From: Hippasteria phrygiana
Lineage: Eukaryota; Echinodermata; Asteroidea; Valvatida; Goniasteridae
Direction: 5' to 3'
DNA: 64,000 nt
NCBI GenBank assembly: GCA_037893225.1
Contig: JAZGUH010000768.1
Span: 62,001 to 126,000 of the forward strand
Under the pieces are notes generated by a model, which made no database searches, was not told where the DNA came from, and saw only the letters and a list, made by a program, of their open reading frames with translations. A program made the translations under genes and the position numbers. Of this stretch, positions 20,306 through 32,856 are shown piece after piece. Numbering within the stretch: the stretch's first letter is position 1; each line of letters opens with the position of its first letter.

Positions 20306-22189
20306 CTATGTCCCCCCCCCCCGCAGACTTTTGTAAAGCACTGCAATATGAGCATAGAGTGTTGAATGCACTCGGGAAAGGGCAAAAATCTCTCTTATAT
20401 TTTGTTGACATGTTGGGCTAATTATGATGATGTATGGAATATCTATCAACATGGCCAGTTTGAAAACAAAATCATAAATATGAACTGAAACAACTCAAAT
20501 GAGATTTGCGCAAAAATTGTATTAATTAAGTTTATTGTTACAAATAAGTAGTTTGCAAAAGTGGTTTTGTACGGTATCTGTGACATGCTTCAAAATGTTG
20601 CTGTTCCAATTTTTTTCCCAGATCTGGTTTTTGTTTTTGTTTTTGCATTTTTACCATGATGTTACCACTGGTATATAGGCCTACATGCATGTTGAGATTA
20701 ATTCTGACATCGCATGTCCTAACTCCAAAAGAATATTATTGTAAAAAATAATCCAGATTCGTTGTATGCACTACGGAGGATAGGAATCAAACTTGATTTT
20801 ACCAGTTTGTCGTTTATAACTTTTTATAAACCAAGCGGCTAGAGAAAACAAAACATGTAACTAATCTTTAAATAAGGAAGTCTCGAGAGCTGAACCTAAT
20901 AAACGTATAGTGTATAACCGTATGCCATCTATCATCGCGGTTACATGCTATCCGGGACGCCAGTTGTATTTATCTTCCAATTTTGGATTGCAACCAACAA
21001 CCCTCATAGCCTAAACCTGCACGGGGTGCGTTTGGTTGGGTTGGGCCGGGGTGGGGGTTAAGGTGACAAGAACGTGTATTTTTAATCAATGGGGTGCGTC
21101 CGTCCGTGTTTAGTCTACAGTCGCGCTATATCCGGACATCTCGCTAGGAAGAGTACGCTGTCTTCTCAATGCGGCGGCTTCCAGCTGACAGTGAACATTC
21201 CGAGAGTTAGTTCATGCAGGTAAACATGGATGGCCTGGGGCCATAAAACGGGTATAGCCCCGTGACGTATCCTGCATGAGCTGGCCTAGCAGACGACATG
21301 CGGCTGTCAATTTCGAGACAAGATTGAATTTTGGAAGTTAAAATCTTCCAGAACCTGACGAATTTGAGAAGTGAAATAAATCGGAACAGAATAAAACCTT
21401 GCACACTACATTATTTTGCAGGTGAGAAGTTATACAAAATGTTGGTCCATACACCGCTACAAGCAAGATTTAATAAAATAAATGAGTGAACCAGGATCAT
21501 GGAACAATGTAGTATACTTCCGGTTCCGGGAAAGGTTTGCCAGACCAACTTCGTGTGGACCACAGTTTTATTCCCTTGTGGGGAGGATGGAGGAAGGCCG
21601 CAAAAGAGATTTCAGAGAACCCTTTCAATGATTTCTAACGTGGGGGAGTGCGGTCAATTAATCATTTGACCCATCGCGGTATATTATCGGGTGAATGTCG
21701 CGTTATTCGACGCGGAACGTGCACATTTTGAGACGAACACATATTTCCGCAGACAATTTCATAGGTTTGTCTAAGGGGCGTGGTTAACTTGTATGTGCCC
21801 CCCCCCCCCCCCCCCCCCCCTCACTCCACTTGAACCCGCAAGCCTGTCGTCTACGTTATCAGTAAACACGTTTGTCTTTCCTCTAAATTGAATGAGGTTT
21901 TGACGAAATTGTAAAATCCTAAGTAGATCAGGCGTATAATTATGGCCTACCGGGACCAATGCACATTTGGCATTCAACTCGACATAGGTCTAAGATTCAT
22001 TTGTGTAAATATTTGTGTATGTGTGCAAATATTGATTTTTCGTATGTCTGTTAGTACCGTTATTAATTTGTAACTAAAATGTTTTTAGGCCTATGGCCAC
22101 AATGGAAACAAGTTTGAAACTGTTTGGGCATACCCTGGGTAAAGAAATGTAATAAAATGTAACCGTTGTGGGGAATCCACCCCTCCCCC

Positions 22190-22194
22190 CCCCC

Positions 22195-22230
<36 letters not shown>
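22190..22230 (+). repeat. Poly-C followed by (CA)n microsatellite
   Basis: A run of C, then CAAACA and about 15 CA dinucleotides, directly before the border repeat array. It is repeated in B at about 47922-47962. Confidence 0.85.
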
Positions 22231-22245
22231 GTCATGTAAACGGGT

Positions 22246-22955
22246 GCAATCGTGGACCTCCCATTGTTCCTCTTTTGTTTATACTCTAACTTTTTCGGAA
22301 GGCCTCCCATTGGTTTTGTACATGATTTTCAATCGTGGACGTTAGGTCAAACGTGGACCCCTTTGTCTACGCCCGAATTCTTTTGTCCTAGGTCCACGAT
22401 TGCCGGCATATACAAACTCACACATATAAGTGTGTATATACCGGCAATCGTGGACCTCCTACTGTCCCTCTTCTATTTGTACTTTCACCTTTTCGGAAGG
22501 CCTCCCATATGTTTTGTACACGATTTTCAATCGTGGACGTTCGGTCAATCGTGGACCCTTTGTGTACGCCCTAACTCTTTTGTCCCTAGTCCACGATTGC
22601 CGGTATTTACACACGCATGTTTTACTGTACAACTGAGGACTCAAGCTGTTCTCTTCCATTGTTCCCATTGTTTGGACTTTTTCTTGACATGCCCCATAAG
22701 GTTTGTACATAAAAACTACCGAGGACTTGTGCTCGGGTCCTCAGTTGTATTGTTAACACTAATCCCCTATTGGCGTAATGGATAACCTATACACCAGTGT
22801 GCAAACACCTTCAATCGGGGACCTCCTGTTGTCCTATTGTTCATACTTTTTGGCAAGAGCCCTCCTTGGTTTTGTATACGGTTTTCAACCGTGGATCTTT
22901 CTCAACCGAGGACCCTATTGTCCTCTATTGGTAAAGGTCCCCTGTTGAATGCAAA
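22246..22955 (+). repeat. Border repeat array between copies A and B
   Basis: Four degenerate units of about 140-200 bp, each with AATCGTGGACC-type boxes at start, middle and end, and a shared TCGGAAGGCCTCCCAT / GGTTTTGTACA core. The second unit (22438-22606) is MITE-like: it starts ATACCGGCAATCGTGGAC and ends with its reverse complement GTCCACGATTGCCGGTAT. The array recurs at 1-310 (partial) and 47985-48655, and thus marks the unit borders. Confidence 0.75.
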
Positions 22956-23639
22956 AACAAACCAGCCCATATAACACCCCAGCAACGGCCGTGGTAACAC
23001 TAATGGACTGCACGAGCCGGCTGGTTTGGAATAAACGAGAATATTAAAAAAAAAGAACGTGTACGGCTGCCTGTCTTAACACTGAAGGTAATACACGTTT
23101 AGGTAAACGACGTTACAGAATACTTGATAGCGTATTCATGGTTTAAGTTGTGCAAGCTCCATTTATTGTAATTTAGGATCTGAATTAAGTAGTCTGGTTC
23201 CGGTTTGGATATTCTTGGATAAAAGCACAGCACCGAGGACGAACGCTTACGCCCACTGTTTTATAATTAACTCTTTACTTATAATTTAATGCTATATTTT
23301 TTACATTTAAAGTATATTATAGCTCATTGTCCCCTGAATCAAAAGCCAAAGAAATAATTCATTAAATTCATAAAACATTATTAGGTCCTAGCCTGAACAT
23401 AATATTCGAAATAATTAGTCATTAACTAATAGTAGACTTTTTAAACACTTGATTGCGGTAGCATTTATGGAGTAGTTTTGATCACAAATTTGTCAGAACC
23501 CGTATTTGGCATGTTCATCTGTAGAGGTTAAACACGAAGCCTCATTTGCAAGCTAACCTCGCAAATGGCCAATAAAATCATACTTTATATGGATACATGG
23601 CAGGGCAGGTACCAGTGACTGCAGCCAATCAGCAGTCGT
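22956..23639. other. Intergenic sequence 3' of protease B
   Basis: Colinear with 311-1003. AT-rich, with TTTATTG at about 23162, which on the minus strand reads as an AATAAA poly(A) signal for the protease. No other feature seen. Confidence 0.55.
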
Positions 23640-26600
23640 CTAACAGGTGACTTGATTGGACGTCTCCCCTGCCATCCAGGAGCAGTAGTTTCCCACTCTG
23701 GTGTAGGCGCCGGGGTATCCGGGTACAGCGCAATTGTAGCCCCAGCTGACGATCCCTTCAAGAACCACCGAAGTCACGTGTTTATCCTCGTCGAAGTTGC
23801 TTACTATGGGACCGCCGCTGTCACCCTACGGGAGGCAAAGTACAGTCGGTTGATTAAGGATTATTTAGTCTGGCTCCCATTTCTGCGAATTTGTAATTAC
23901 TTACACCAAGCTTCCAGTAACTTAGTGAATTACCCGTCATTTTACGGGAATAGCAGGGTTATTTAAAAAGACAGTAACATAAAATAACAGTGTTCATGAA
24001 TCGTTATAGATAGAGCTTGCACCGTTTTTTTTTTACGGGATGGTATTTGCGTCCAAACTGCCAGGAAATTCCCGCAAAAAAACGTTTTTTTGTTTTTACA
24101 ATGTGGGGCCCTACAGTATTTTCAGTTGAGAGAAACACAGAGATTTTTCCGAGGGTAAACTCCGTGTCGGTGTAACCGGTAAAGGTACCCGAACGCAGCT
24201 ATAAACAAGAGGCTATCACTGTAAAACACAATAATGACGCGTTTATAATCTAAACACTAAACATTAAAAGTAAAACACTTTGGTGTTTATATCATAAATG
24301 CAATGTGTTTATACGCGTAGGTTTAAACACAATGTTTAACTGGGTTTCAATTCAAACATGTGTTCAGTGTTTACTCATAAACGTGTCGAAATGTTTATTA
24401 AGTGTTACAGATTTGCGTTTAATTTTGTGTTCAGAAGTAAAACACATGGTTTTACAGTGTACAGACTGATACCCATTATACTTTGGAAGGATATGTTTGT
24501 ACGTACCTTACATGAGTCTTTATTAGGTGCCGAAGCACAGAACATGTTGCTTGTAACGGGGTTGATTTCGGCATTGTCTTTCTTGCACTGGCTGCGGCTG
24601 ATTCCGTATAGCACAACCTGCATTAGATCATATGGAGCACTTCCACCAACTGGGAGTATAAAACATACCGAAGACTTGAATCCGAGAACGACAAACAGTG
24701 AAACAATACCGCCACCAATACGATGACAACGACATTATTGACAGTAAGGACGACAACCACAACAATCATTTACGTCTATCTACTTACAAGAAAGCCTTCC
24801 CCAGCCACTGACTAACAGCTTGGTTCCCACCGCAACGTCTGAGCCCGCGTCGGTGAGTTGGATGGTCTTGATCTTGTCTGACAGGGTAAATGGCGAGTCG
24901 AGTTTGACCAGTGCCACGTCGTTGTTGTAGTTACTGCTGTCGTAGTTTGGGTGCGTTATCCATCTTCCTTTGGTCGGGGTTGGGCTGTTGTACAAATTGT
25001 TGAAGCCAGCCCCAACGTACACTTTCTGTCTGCATAGAAGAGAGTACCAACAATGCTACACGTCACATTATGACGATGTATTCAACATAAAAAACGCTTG
25101 TACGTAGACCCTTTCTTCTTTAAAAAAAGATTTAAACAAAAATCTCCTAAACTAAAAAAACCTGAACTCTAGAAAAAAAATTGTCTCGAGAAAACTTTTC
25201 ATTCTGTTTTGTTTCTATAAAAGTTGATGTCGTACATTCTGTTGTGTACAAGTTAGGCCTATGGCATCAAAAATCACATACTTACAAAAGACACACTTTA
25301 AAAAGACAAAATGGGATCTCATCATCATATTAATTGATTTTAAGTGAACAAAATCTTCTTCAGAGTGCTTTAACATTACTGTTTTGGGAATGACTATGCA
25401 TAAAGGCCCGGCAGAGGGCGCTATTCAGTGAAGGAACACTTTTGTCACCGGAAAGGCTAATTTGGGGAATATTTCCCATCTGCCAAATTGATACGTAACA
25501 GGTATACGGTCACGCTCATGTGTGACCCACATTTGGACAAGGACCAGGAAAGCTAAATGTGGCCTACGTATTTCCAAATTTATCGAATGCACAGTGAGAC
25601 GCAGTGACGACCCATCTGGGATGCACCAGGCTACCCCCGCAGTAATTGCTATTGATATTCTTGGAGTCACTAAACAGCACGACCTGGTAGGGGCGACTTC
25701 CCAACGGAGCTTTCTGGCCCCCGACAATTAGACTCCGGGATCGCCTCGGCGAAAAAGCTACGAGGAGAATGAAACCATACGATTACAATCTTTGAATGTA
25801 TTCTTCCATTTTTTGAAAATTCTGTGTTAATTTACAGAAAAAGTGATGGCAACAGAGTTGCCATCACTTTCTGTTTTTTCATTTGACAGTTAATTTTGCA
25901 AAATGTAATCACAGACATTTTGTTATTATTAAAAGATAACAATGTTGTAAACGTTATGAACAGACCAATTTGTTTTGGCAAAATACAGGTGAACTGTGAA
26001 ATGCTAAATATGGGATGGACGTTTTTTGTGTTTATAACCTGCAACAATTATTGAAGTTGACAGAAATTCAAGCACTTTCTGTTATTTCAGTTGACAGCAC
26101 TTTCTGTTATTTCATGTAACAGTCAATTTTGCAATATTTAATTACAGATATTTTGTTGTCACTAAAAAATAAAAATGTTGTAAACGTTATGAACAGACCA
26201 ATTTGTTTTGGCAAAATACTGGAAAACCGTAAAATGCTAAATATGGGATGTACGTTTTTTTGTGTTTACTACCTGCAACAATTATTAAAGCTTAAACAAA
26301 TGTTGTTTATTTAACTGGGAAATTTGTTGTTGTACTTTTACAGATATCTGCAAAATTTTAAAAAGCAGAATCTGCAGTCAATTGGTATTACACGGGTTGT
26401 GTGTGTACAGACGGTCTCTAGACATCTACAGAGTGCATTTTATATAGTTTTACAATATTTGTACAGTGTGATTACTATACAATCCTACATATTACATACG
26501 GTGTACATGCGCCCATAGATCCTACTACATATACATTATATATACGACAGCATAGCGCATTTTGGTTGTATATTCATTCGGTCGAGCTATTATGAAGTCA

Positions 26601-29600
26601 TGGTTCGCCATCAGTCGTTTCGATTTTTTTGAACATGAAAGGGGATGTAACGTGACATTATTTAATAATGTTTGGATAAAAGTAATTCTGTACATGAGTT
26701 GCTTGACAAATTACCTATTATGATCAAGAAAGTGTGTTTTTTCAACTGAAACAGCAATTTAACACGTTTTTGGCGCACACAAATTTCCTCAATTCTGATT
26801 GGTCATCTGCCGCATAATGAGATCATGTAGGATAACCGTAGAATCTATGTGAATGAACAATCTTTTTAAAAAAGAACTTTGTATATTTACAGAACTTCTT
26901 TTTAAATGTACAGTTTACAATTGCGCAGTTGTTGATATACAAGGAATTCCTTTAAAAAACACACAATGTTTGTAACAGAGTTACTATGTGGTTATACAGA
27001 AAGAAACTCTGTAAATCGTTGTATACCACAACGTCATTTTTAACAGTGTATTTTTTACAACAACTTGTTATGACTGGAACGGAAATATCCAACTGCTGTA
27101 AAACAGTGTTGTGTTAAAACCGCCACTATTCGAACAGTTATTTCGTCAAATACTGCAGCTTGTTGAGATGTGTATTTAGCCTATAAAATTGCAAGCAAAA
27201 GGTGGAACAGTTACCTTATACTTATACTAGTATTACATGTACTAGACTACTTGCAACGTTGGTGCAACTTTTCAACGTTAAACATGCGGCAGCTGTATAC
27301 ACAATACACATTCGGACATCATGAACGCGCGTAAATAATTCGCATTGCTGATTGGGTGAATCAGTCATGTTACATACGTGTGTTCTGAAACAAGCTGGCC
27401 TGCTGAAATACAGAGTTGGTATAAAAGACAAATAAATGTCCGCATTTGGCACATACGGCTATAAACAGAACAATGAATGCATATTTTTAGCATGATTTTT
27501 TGAACGAATTACCATTGCTGATTTGGTGAATAATTTGTGTTCTGAAACAAGCTGGTCTGCTAAATTGCAAGAAAACTATAGGAATACGTGAATCTAATAT
27601 TAAAAAACACGCCATCTAATTATTAAAAATGAAAATTTGTCAAAACAGGGGAAACTGTATACGTTTACAGATTGTGATGTAGATATACCGATTTACAATG
27701 AAACAGTTACAAACGCATGTTTAAAAAATTCAACAAAATATGTAAAAAATACATTAATATTGACAGAATGTGTTTATTTACATCAACAATTATGTATAAG
27801 CAAATAACAAACAAAAGATCTGTGTAAAACAGAAAATTGTATTGTTCAATTACATTTAAAAAATGATTAAAACAAATGTTTTACATGTTATAAAACAAAT
27901 ATTCTGCAATATTGTCCTTTTTTTGCAATTTTACGCTGCAATTGTTAAATCACAGCAAGTTGTAAACCTATAATAATCTGTCTGTAAAAAGGCAAAAAAA
28001 TTGGGTAATTTTAGTTAGTTTGTTTGTTAGGGGGCCCACATTAGTTATGTTTATTGACAGTTTTTATGTTAAAGGAAACATGCTTCTCAAAATGACTGGA
28101 TCACATTTTATTTCATAAATAAATTCATTTATATGTATTAAATGTGAATTAAAAGCCAAACTGGTTCAAGTGAAGTTTTAGTGTGATTATTTGCCGCTCA
28201 AAAATTGACCCCCCCTTTTTGAAATTTGTTGAGACTCAAATTGAGGGCGCTGTTCGTGACGTAGGCCGAGGCACCGAAATTCACGGATCGACTTGATAGT
28301 CTGGACCCGGCCCGTATACGTATACACACACTAGGTCTACACGTGCAATTTCGTAAGTTGCAACAACAACTAACATCGAACTTACCCTGATTTTCTCCCT
28401 TTTAGCGAAGGCTCCTCGGGGAATGGGCCGTTTAACTGCTTTCGCCTATATCTTACTCACATCTGGGAACTTTGTTGGGATGGCAGTGGACTTGAGCATA
28501 TTTTTAATGGTCATCCCAAAGGATTTGAAAATACCAGTATCGAAACACCACGGCTCAAAGTGGTCGCTACATAACGCTGAAAAGCTGCTGGGGCCGGACC
28601 ACTTTGCTCTTGTCACCTTCACTTTCGCCGTCCAAATTCTCCGATATTTCGCATCAGTTGGAAATAAATGAAGGCTTAACTCCATCCGTCGTTGTTTTGC
28701 TGCACCCAGCAGCCACACACCTTGTCGGCATGGCCGAAAAACACTATATTTTGCTTAGATTTTGGACGAAGAATTTTCGCCGTACAATGTACACACAATG
28801 CATACCGGTGATGAATGGGTAATGTGCCTCGATCTACGTCACACACTTATGTTAATGAGGGTCCCACTCAGGGGGCGGAGTAGCTTGGACAAACATTTTC
28901 AAAAATTGTTTTCTCATATTTAATCTGGGAAATAATTGTCTCTGGACACAAAATATCATTGTCAAGATAATACTTTATTGTTTTAAGCAGGAATAATGCA
29001 ATATAAATCCTACATCATGTTTCCTTTAATTGGAAGCCAAAGATTTTTGTTCACTTTATCCAAAATGTTCGTATCGTGGTCTTCGTTATAATAAGTTCTT
29101 CTGGTTTGTTTAAAAAAAAATAACATACTGAACGGGTCATGTTCAGTTTTATTTCAGTTAAGAGTAAGCTCGAGTAAGAAACGTTGGTTAATTAAACAGC
29201 GATTGATTCATGACGTGAGATGGTATGGCGAAAACTCAAAAGGTTTGAAAAACAAAATGCCGGACTCGTTGCGCACGAGATGGTTAAACTCTGGTAGTCG
29301 AGACATTCTAGGTTGATTCACATGAGAAAATGTCCTCATTTTGTGCCGTCTCTTGTTTCTCAAATAAAGATTTTAGTTTCCCCTTGCGAATCCAATCGGA
29401 CTTTTTGTAGCACCTTATAAATACTTTATTCAGGCAATTCACAAAAATACACAATCACACAATTAATTTTATAAGTAAAATAGAAATATAGGGCAAGAAA
29501 TTGCACAGATAACGAAAAAAAATAACACAGAAAATATAACGCACTACAAAAAAAAACGACAAGGAAACAAGAGACAACCGGACAAACAGAAGACCAAGAA

Positions 29601-29821
29601 ACAATGGACGAAACAAAAATCTGGGCTGCCTATAGCAGAAAGACAAAAGTGAAGAAAAAAACACTATGACCAAAGGGGTGTGTCACTGTCCTTGCAATAT
29701 CTCTTCTGAGATGGACTGAGAAAAAAGTATGATACCATACCACAAACGCTCTGTAAATTTGGTACATGTTATATTTACCCAGAGCCAACGAGAGACAAGC
29801 CATAAACACGATGATCTTCAT
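23640..29821 (-). CDS. Trypsin-like serine protease, copy B
   Basis: Secreted S1-family protease of 267 residues. Exons: 29779-29821, 25568-25757, 24788-25029, 24507-24649 and 23640-23825, with the same splice phases as copy A. The signal peptide is identical ([14 protein letters not shown]). [16 protein letters not shown] starts the mature enzyme, again after Leu. The triad His/Asp/Ser is intact ([19 protein letters not shown]), with KDSCK before the serine giving the trypsin-type Asp. It differs from A in the surface loop of exon 2 ([11 protein letters not shown]), in [12 protein letters not shown], in GWGRLS and in [10 protein letters not shown]. Intron 1 (4.0 kb) holds the better-preserved THAP relic. 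Intron 2 is only 538 bp because the TGACGTCA-rich segment is missing. Confidence 0.9.
24217..24459. mobile_element. MITE-like element in protease B intron 4
   Basis: Counterpart of 1572-1808, with ends CACTGTAAAAC and GTTTTACAGTG. It lies between exon 5 and exon 4 of the protease and carries no ORF of its own. Confidence 0.45.
28461..28731 (-). pseudogene. THAP-domain exon relic, copy B
   Basis: Same THAP C2CH finger as at 7380-7652, in better condition. After the shared one-base shift (GTTAAGCC), one frame runs unbroken through [33 protein letters not shown] and [10 protein letters not shown] to a canonical donor (GTGAGTAAG). The two N-terminal cysteines (MPTRC, AAGC) are in the other frame. 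It is unclear whether the shift marks pseudogenisation. No P-element-type transposase catalytic region was seen downstream. Confidence 0.65.
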
Positions 29822-29910
29822 GGTGATATACTAATGGTGTAGACAGTCGTGGGAGGGTGCGTTTCAGCGAAGACGTCGAGCGTTATGGCTGCGTGGAAGC
29901 ACGGGAGCTT

Positions 29911-29917
29911 CTTTTAT
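29911..29917 (-). promoter_or_regulatory. Putative TATA box of protease B
   Basis: CATAAAAG on the minus strand, about 90 bp before the start codon at 29821, in a block identical to copy A. Confidence 0.5.
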
Positions 29918-30276
29918 GAGATATTTTGGGTTTAATTTCCTTGTGAAATGAACATCTGAACGGATGCGAGATAACACGCGCTGGCCCACTTGCGCAAATG
30001 CTTTCGTTAAATAACTTGGGTGGGACTCCATGCCATGCCAACGTGTTTACTTCTTCACTTCTTATCTCTAGAGATTAGCAGGATATCTTACTTATGGCCT
30101 ATATACAGCAATCACGATTACTAATTATGAAAACTAGGCCATAGGACATGGCGTTAATGCCCCAATATCGGATCGAACAGGTGCAGAATTCAGAAGTATG
30201 TTTTTTTCATTTGATATTACACGAGAAGTACAAATAACTAATTTACAAATCTAATGATAAAGTGTATTTTTAATAA

Positions 30277-32386
30277 AAGGCAGACGATATCCGTATTCAG
30301 ATACACCATATCTTAAAGAGCGCGAAGCCTCCGAAATCCAATATCACAAGACTGGAACATCAGGCGGCAAATAGCCTCCGTAATGACTCTACGATACACA
30401 TTCTAAAGGCAGACAAGGGTAATGCCACAGTCGTGATGGACCGCTCGGAATACGATCAGAAGGTTCAGGATATCCTCGACACGGATACCTACACCCGCCT
30501 CAAAAAGAACCCAATTCCGTTAGCCGAAAAGAAATTCGCTGCAAAACTTCTTTCCTTAAACCGGTGCACAGCCTTACCCATAGCACTATACAGGCACCTC
30601 CGTCCGTCCAGCTCGAAATGCCCAAGATTCTTCGGCCTACCAAAGATTCATAAACCAGACAGACCGCTCCGACCGATTGTCTCATCCCGAGGTTCCCCCA
30701 CGTATAACCTCGCCCAACACTTGACGAAGCTTTTACACCCACTCGTGGGTAAGACGCCCCACCATGTACCCAATTCAGCAGGGTGTATCAACATCATAAA
30801 GGGAACTATATTACAGCCTTCCGACATGCTAGTGAGTTTTGATGTCAAGTCATTATTCACCAATGTACCGACAGACGAGGCTATCCTCGTAACCAAGTCG
30901 GTACTCGAACATGATAGCACGCTCCCGGAACGGACCAGCTTAACGCCAGATCAAATCGTTGATCTACTTTCAGTATGTGTGAAATCCACATACTTCCAAT
31001 GGAGAGAGACGTACTATCAACAGTCTTTAGGCACTCCAATGGGATCCCCCATATCCCGGTCCTAGCAAACATCTTCATGGAAGATTTCGAACAGAAAGCC
31101 CTTGAGACAGCACGACACAAACCCAAACTATGGCTTCGATACGTAGATGATACTTTCATCATTTGGCAGCACGGTTCCGAAAAACTGAGTGACTTCCTTG
31201 GTCACCTCAACCAGCAACATCCGAGCATTCAATTCACCATGGAAACTGAGACATCCGACTCGTTGCCTTTCCTTGATGTACTCATTTCCAAACGGGTTAA
31301 TGGCTCACTTGGGCATTCGGTTTACAGAAAACCTACACACACAGACCGCTACCTAAATGCCCGGTCGTTCCACCCACTGTCCGTGAAATCCTCTGTGAAT
31401 CGCACCCTACTTCGAAGGGCACACACTATCAGTGATAAAGAGCACTTGCCATCCGAGTTAAGACATCTTAACGCCGTGTTAGGAGACAATGGGTACACTG
31501 TTAAAACGCTGTTTAAAACGTTGTTTAAACAAGTTAAACAACCAGGTTGTTCATGTGCCCTGCTTAAACAACTTTAGTGGTTGTTTAAGCAGGGCACATG
31601 AACAACCGGGGTTGTTTAAAAAGTTTAAACAGCGTTTTAACAGTGTACAGACCTGATAAGCCTAAATTCCTCCCGATTAGGAACGCGCCTCAACCCCCGA
31701 ACGCAACCGAAAAACCAATTGCCGTCCTACCGTACATTGGCCATACTTCACACAAGATTCAGTGTATCCTGAGGGAAGCTGACATTAAGGTCTACTACCG
31801 GACTCGAAACAAGTTGGAAACGAAGTTACACACCCACAAGGACAGACATGATCCAAGCCGTCAAGCCGGGGTTTACCGAATTCCTTGCACTTGTGGTAAA
31901 GTGTACATTGGCGAGACCGGCAGAGACCTTACGACCAGGCTCAAGGAACACAAGGACCACGGCCGCAGAGGGGAATGTGACAAATCTGCGATCATTAAGC
32001 ACTCCACCGATTTGGACCACAATATTGACTGGCAGAATGCAAAGATCATAGCCCCGGAGAAGCATTGGTACACCCGTCGTATCAGAGAGGCTATTGAGAT
32101 TCATAAACATGACACTGCCCCCCAGGACATCGGTTTTTTCATCAGCAACATTTGGCATTCAATCCTACCATCCACCAACACTCACACTCCACAGTCAACT
32201 GACACGCCTCAGCGAGCAGGCAACTCACACACAGCAGAAAACGCACACAATTATGAACAATGCCGTAGTGGCAACCAATCACAACACATCACACAACAGT
32301 GGCACCAATCGGAACGCTTCCCATTCTACACACAATCCCAGCAAATACTACTTAAGGAGCTGCATCGGCAAACCTCATTCTTCTGA
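30277..32386 (+). pseudogene. Penelope-like RT / GIY-YIG polyprotein, frameshifted, copy B
   Basis: Frame 1 (30277-31065) covers RT motifs from ILKADKGNATVV through LPKIHKPDRPLRP and SFDVKSLFTNVP to GTPMGSPIS, then stops at the shift shared with A. Frame 2 continues VLANIFMEDFE and the catalytic YVDD (31140-31151), then LPFLDVLI, to the MITE at 31496-31645. The last part (31648-32386) reads YRPDKPKFLPIR, then GVYRIPCTCGKVYIGETGR: a GIY-YIG nuclease with a CxC, as in Penelope elements. It is N-terminally truncated relative to complete elements. Because A and B share the frameshift, it was probably dead before the duplication. Confidence 0.85.
31496..31645. mobile_element. 150-bp foldback MITE inside the Penelope-like element (B)
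   Basis: Perfect terminal inverted repeats of more than 20 bp, beginning CACTGTTAAAACGCTGTTTA, with TA on each side (31494-31495, 31646-31647). The whole element can fold on itself around AACAACTTTAGTGGTTGTT. Same site as 10411-10560 in A. Confidence 0.82.
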
Positions 32387-32432
32387 CGAAGATTAGAGCA
32401 GGCTAATCGAAACGTTGAGAACAACCCGAGAA
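32378..32432 (+). ncRNA. Hammerhead-ribozyme-like motif of the Penelope element, copy B
   Basis: Order seen: TTCTT (stem I, 5' side), core CTGACGA (32383-32389), stem II GATTAG/CTAATC with a six-base loop, GAAA, a stem III hairpin GTTG-AGAA-CAAC, then GAGAA pairing with TTCTT as stem I. This matches the type I hammerhead layout. The expected GUH between stem III and stem I is reduced to CC, so cleavage is doubtful in this copy. Hammerheads in Penelope-like elements are established; this assignment is by eye. Confidence 0.6.
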
Positions 32433-32615
32433 GTGCCCATGGTTCTCCCTGAACCATATTAACCCGTGAAGTCCCCATGGTTCCCCCCTGAACCATATTT
32501 CTCACTTATCGACAGTAGAGAAAACGAGTTACCCGAAATTGGTTTTCCCTTGAACCCTTCTCACTTAACGAAGGTTGAGATACCGCAAACCGAAACGATA
32601 TCGATAAAGTGTATT

Positions 32616-32856
32616 ATTAAACATTAACTACACGTTCCTCGTCACTGGCATAAAGCGCCGCCCATTGGACGTATTGACCAATCAGAACCTCGGCGACGAA
32701 AATAACGCACTGGGCTCGCGCGGCTGTAATTGGGCAATGCGTTAATGTGCGGTGCTTAATGTATTTGCAATGCAGTTGTGAAACTCCAAACTACCACTGC
32801 TTCCAACTTTTTTATAAAAATGCAGATAATCAGTCAGCAACACCAACGAAGAAAAA
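32616..32856 (+). promoter_or_regulatory. Promoter region of dehydrogenase B
   Basis: Colinear with 11611-11857. CCAAT at 32678-32682, and an inverted CCAAT (CCATTGGAC) just upstream, followed by GGGCTCGCGCGGCTG. Start context: GAAAAAATGACGAGC. Confidence 0.45.

Larger units (their letters stand above)
15955..22239. other. Copy-A spacer, no supported gene
   Basis: The 3' UTR and spacer between units. Contents: a short palindrome CATGGAGGAAG...CTTCCTCCATG (about 16700); the left part of a MITE at 17085-17200 (complete in B); a GGATGTGATTTTGGACC inverted repeat block (17387-17465); long homopolymers at 18212-18237 (C), 18341-18358 (G) and 18599-18620 (G); a copy-A-specific stretch at about 18890-19880, including a GGGCGAGGACTT minisatellite (19150-19200), where B carries unrelated DNA; a tRNA-like piece at 20240-20305; and a poly-C tract at 21799-21821. 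Short ORFs here are interrupted or shifted in B, so I do not call them genes. Confidence 0.6.
30269..32603 (+). mobile_element. Penelope-like retroelement, 5'-truncated, copy B
   Basis: Same insertion as at 9190-11598, with target-site duplication ATAAAGTGTATT at 30257-30268 and 32604-32615. It is better preserved than A: the RT YVDD box and an open GIY-YIG region are present. After the coding part come a hammerhead-like motif and CCATGGTTC-containing direct repeats. It separates protease B from dehydrogenase B by about 2.3 kb. Confidence 0.9.

Noticed and set aside
22252..22785. 177-codon ORF at the A/B border, similar ORF at 48088
   Set aside because: It runs through the border repeat array, and its internal similarity is the DNA repeat. 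The reading does not correspond to any protein family I recognise.
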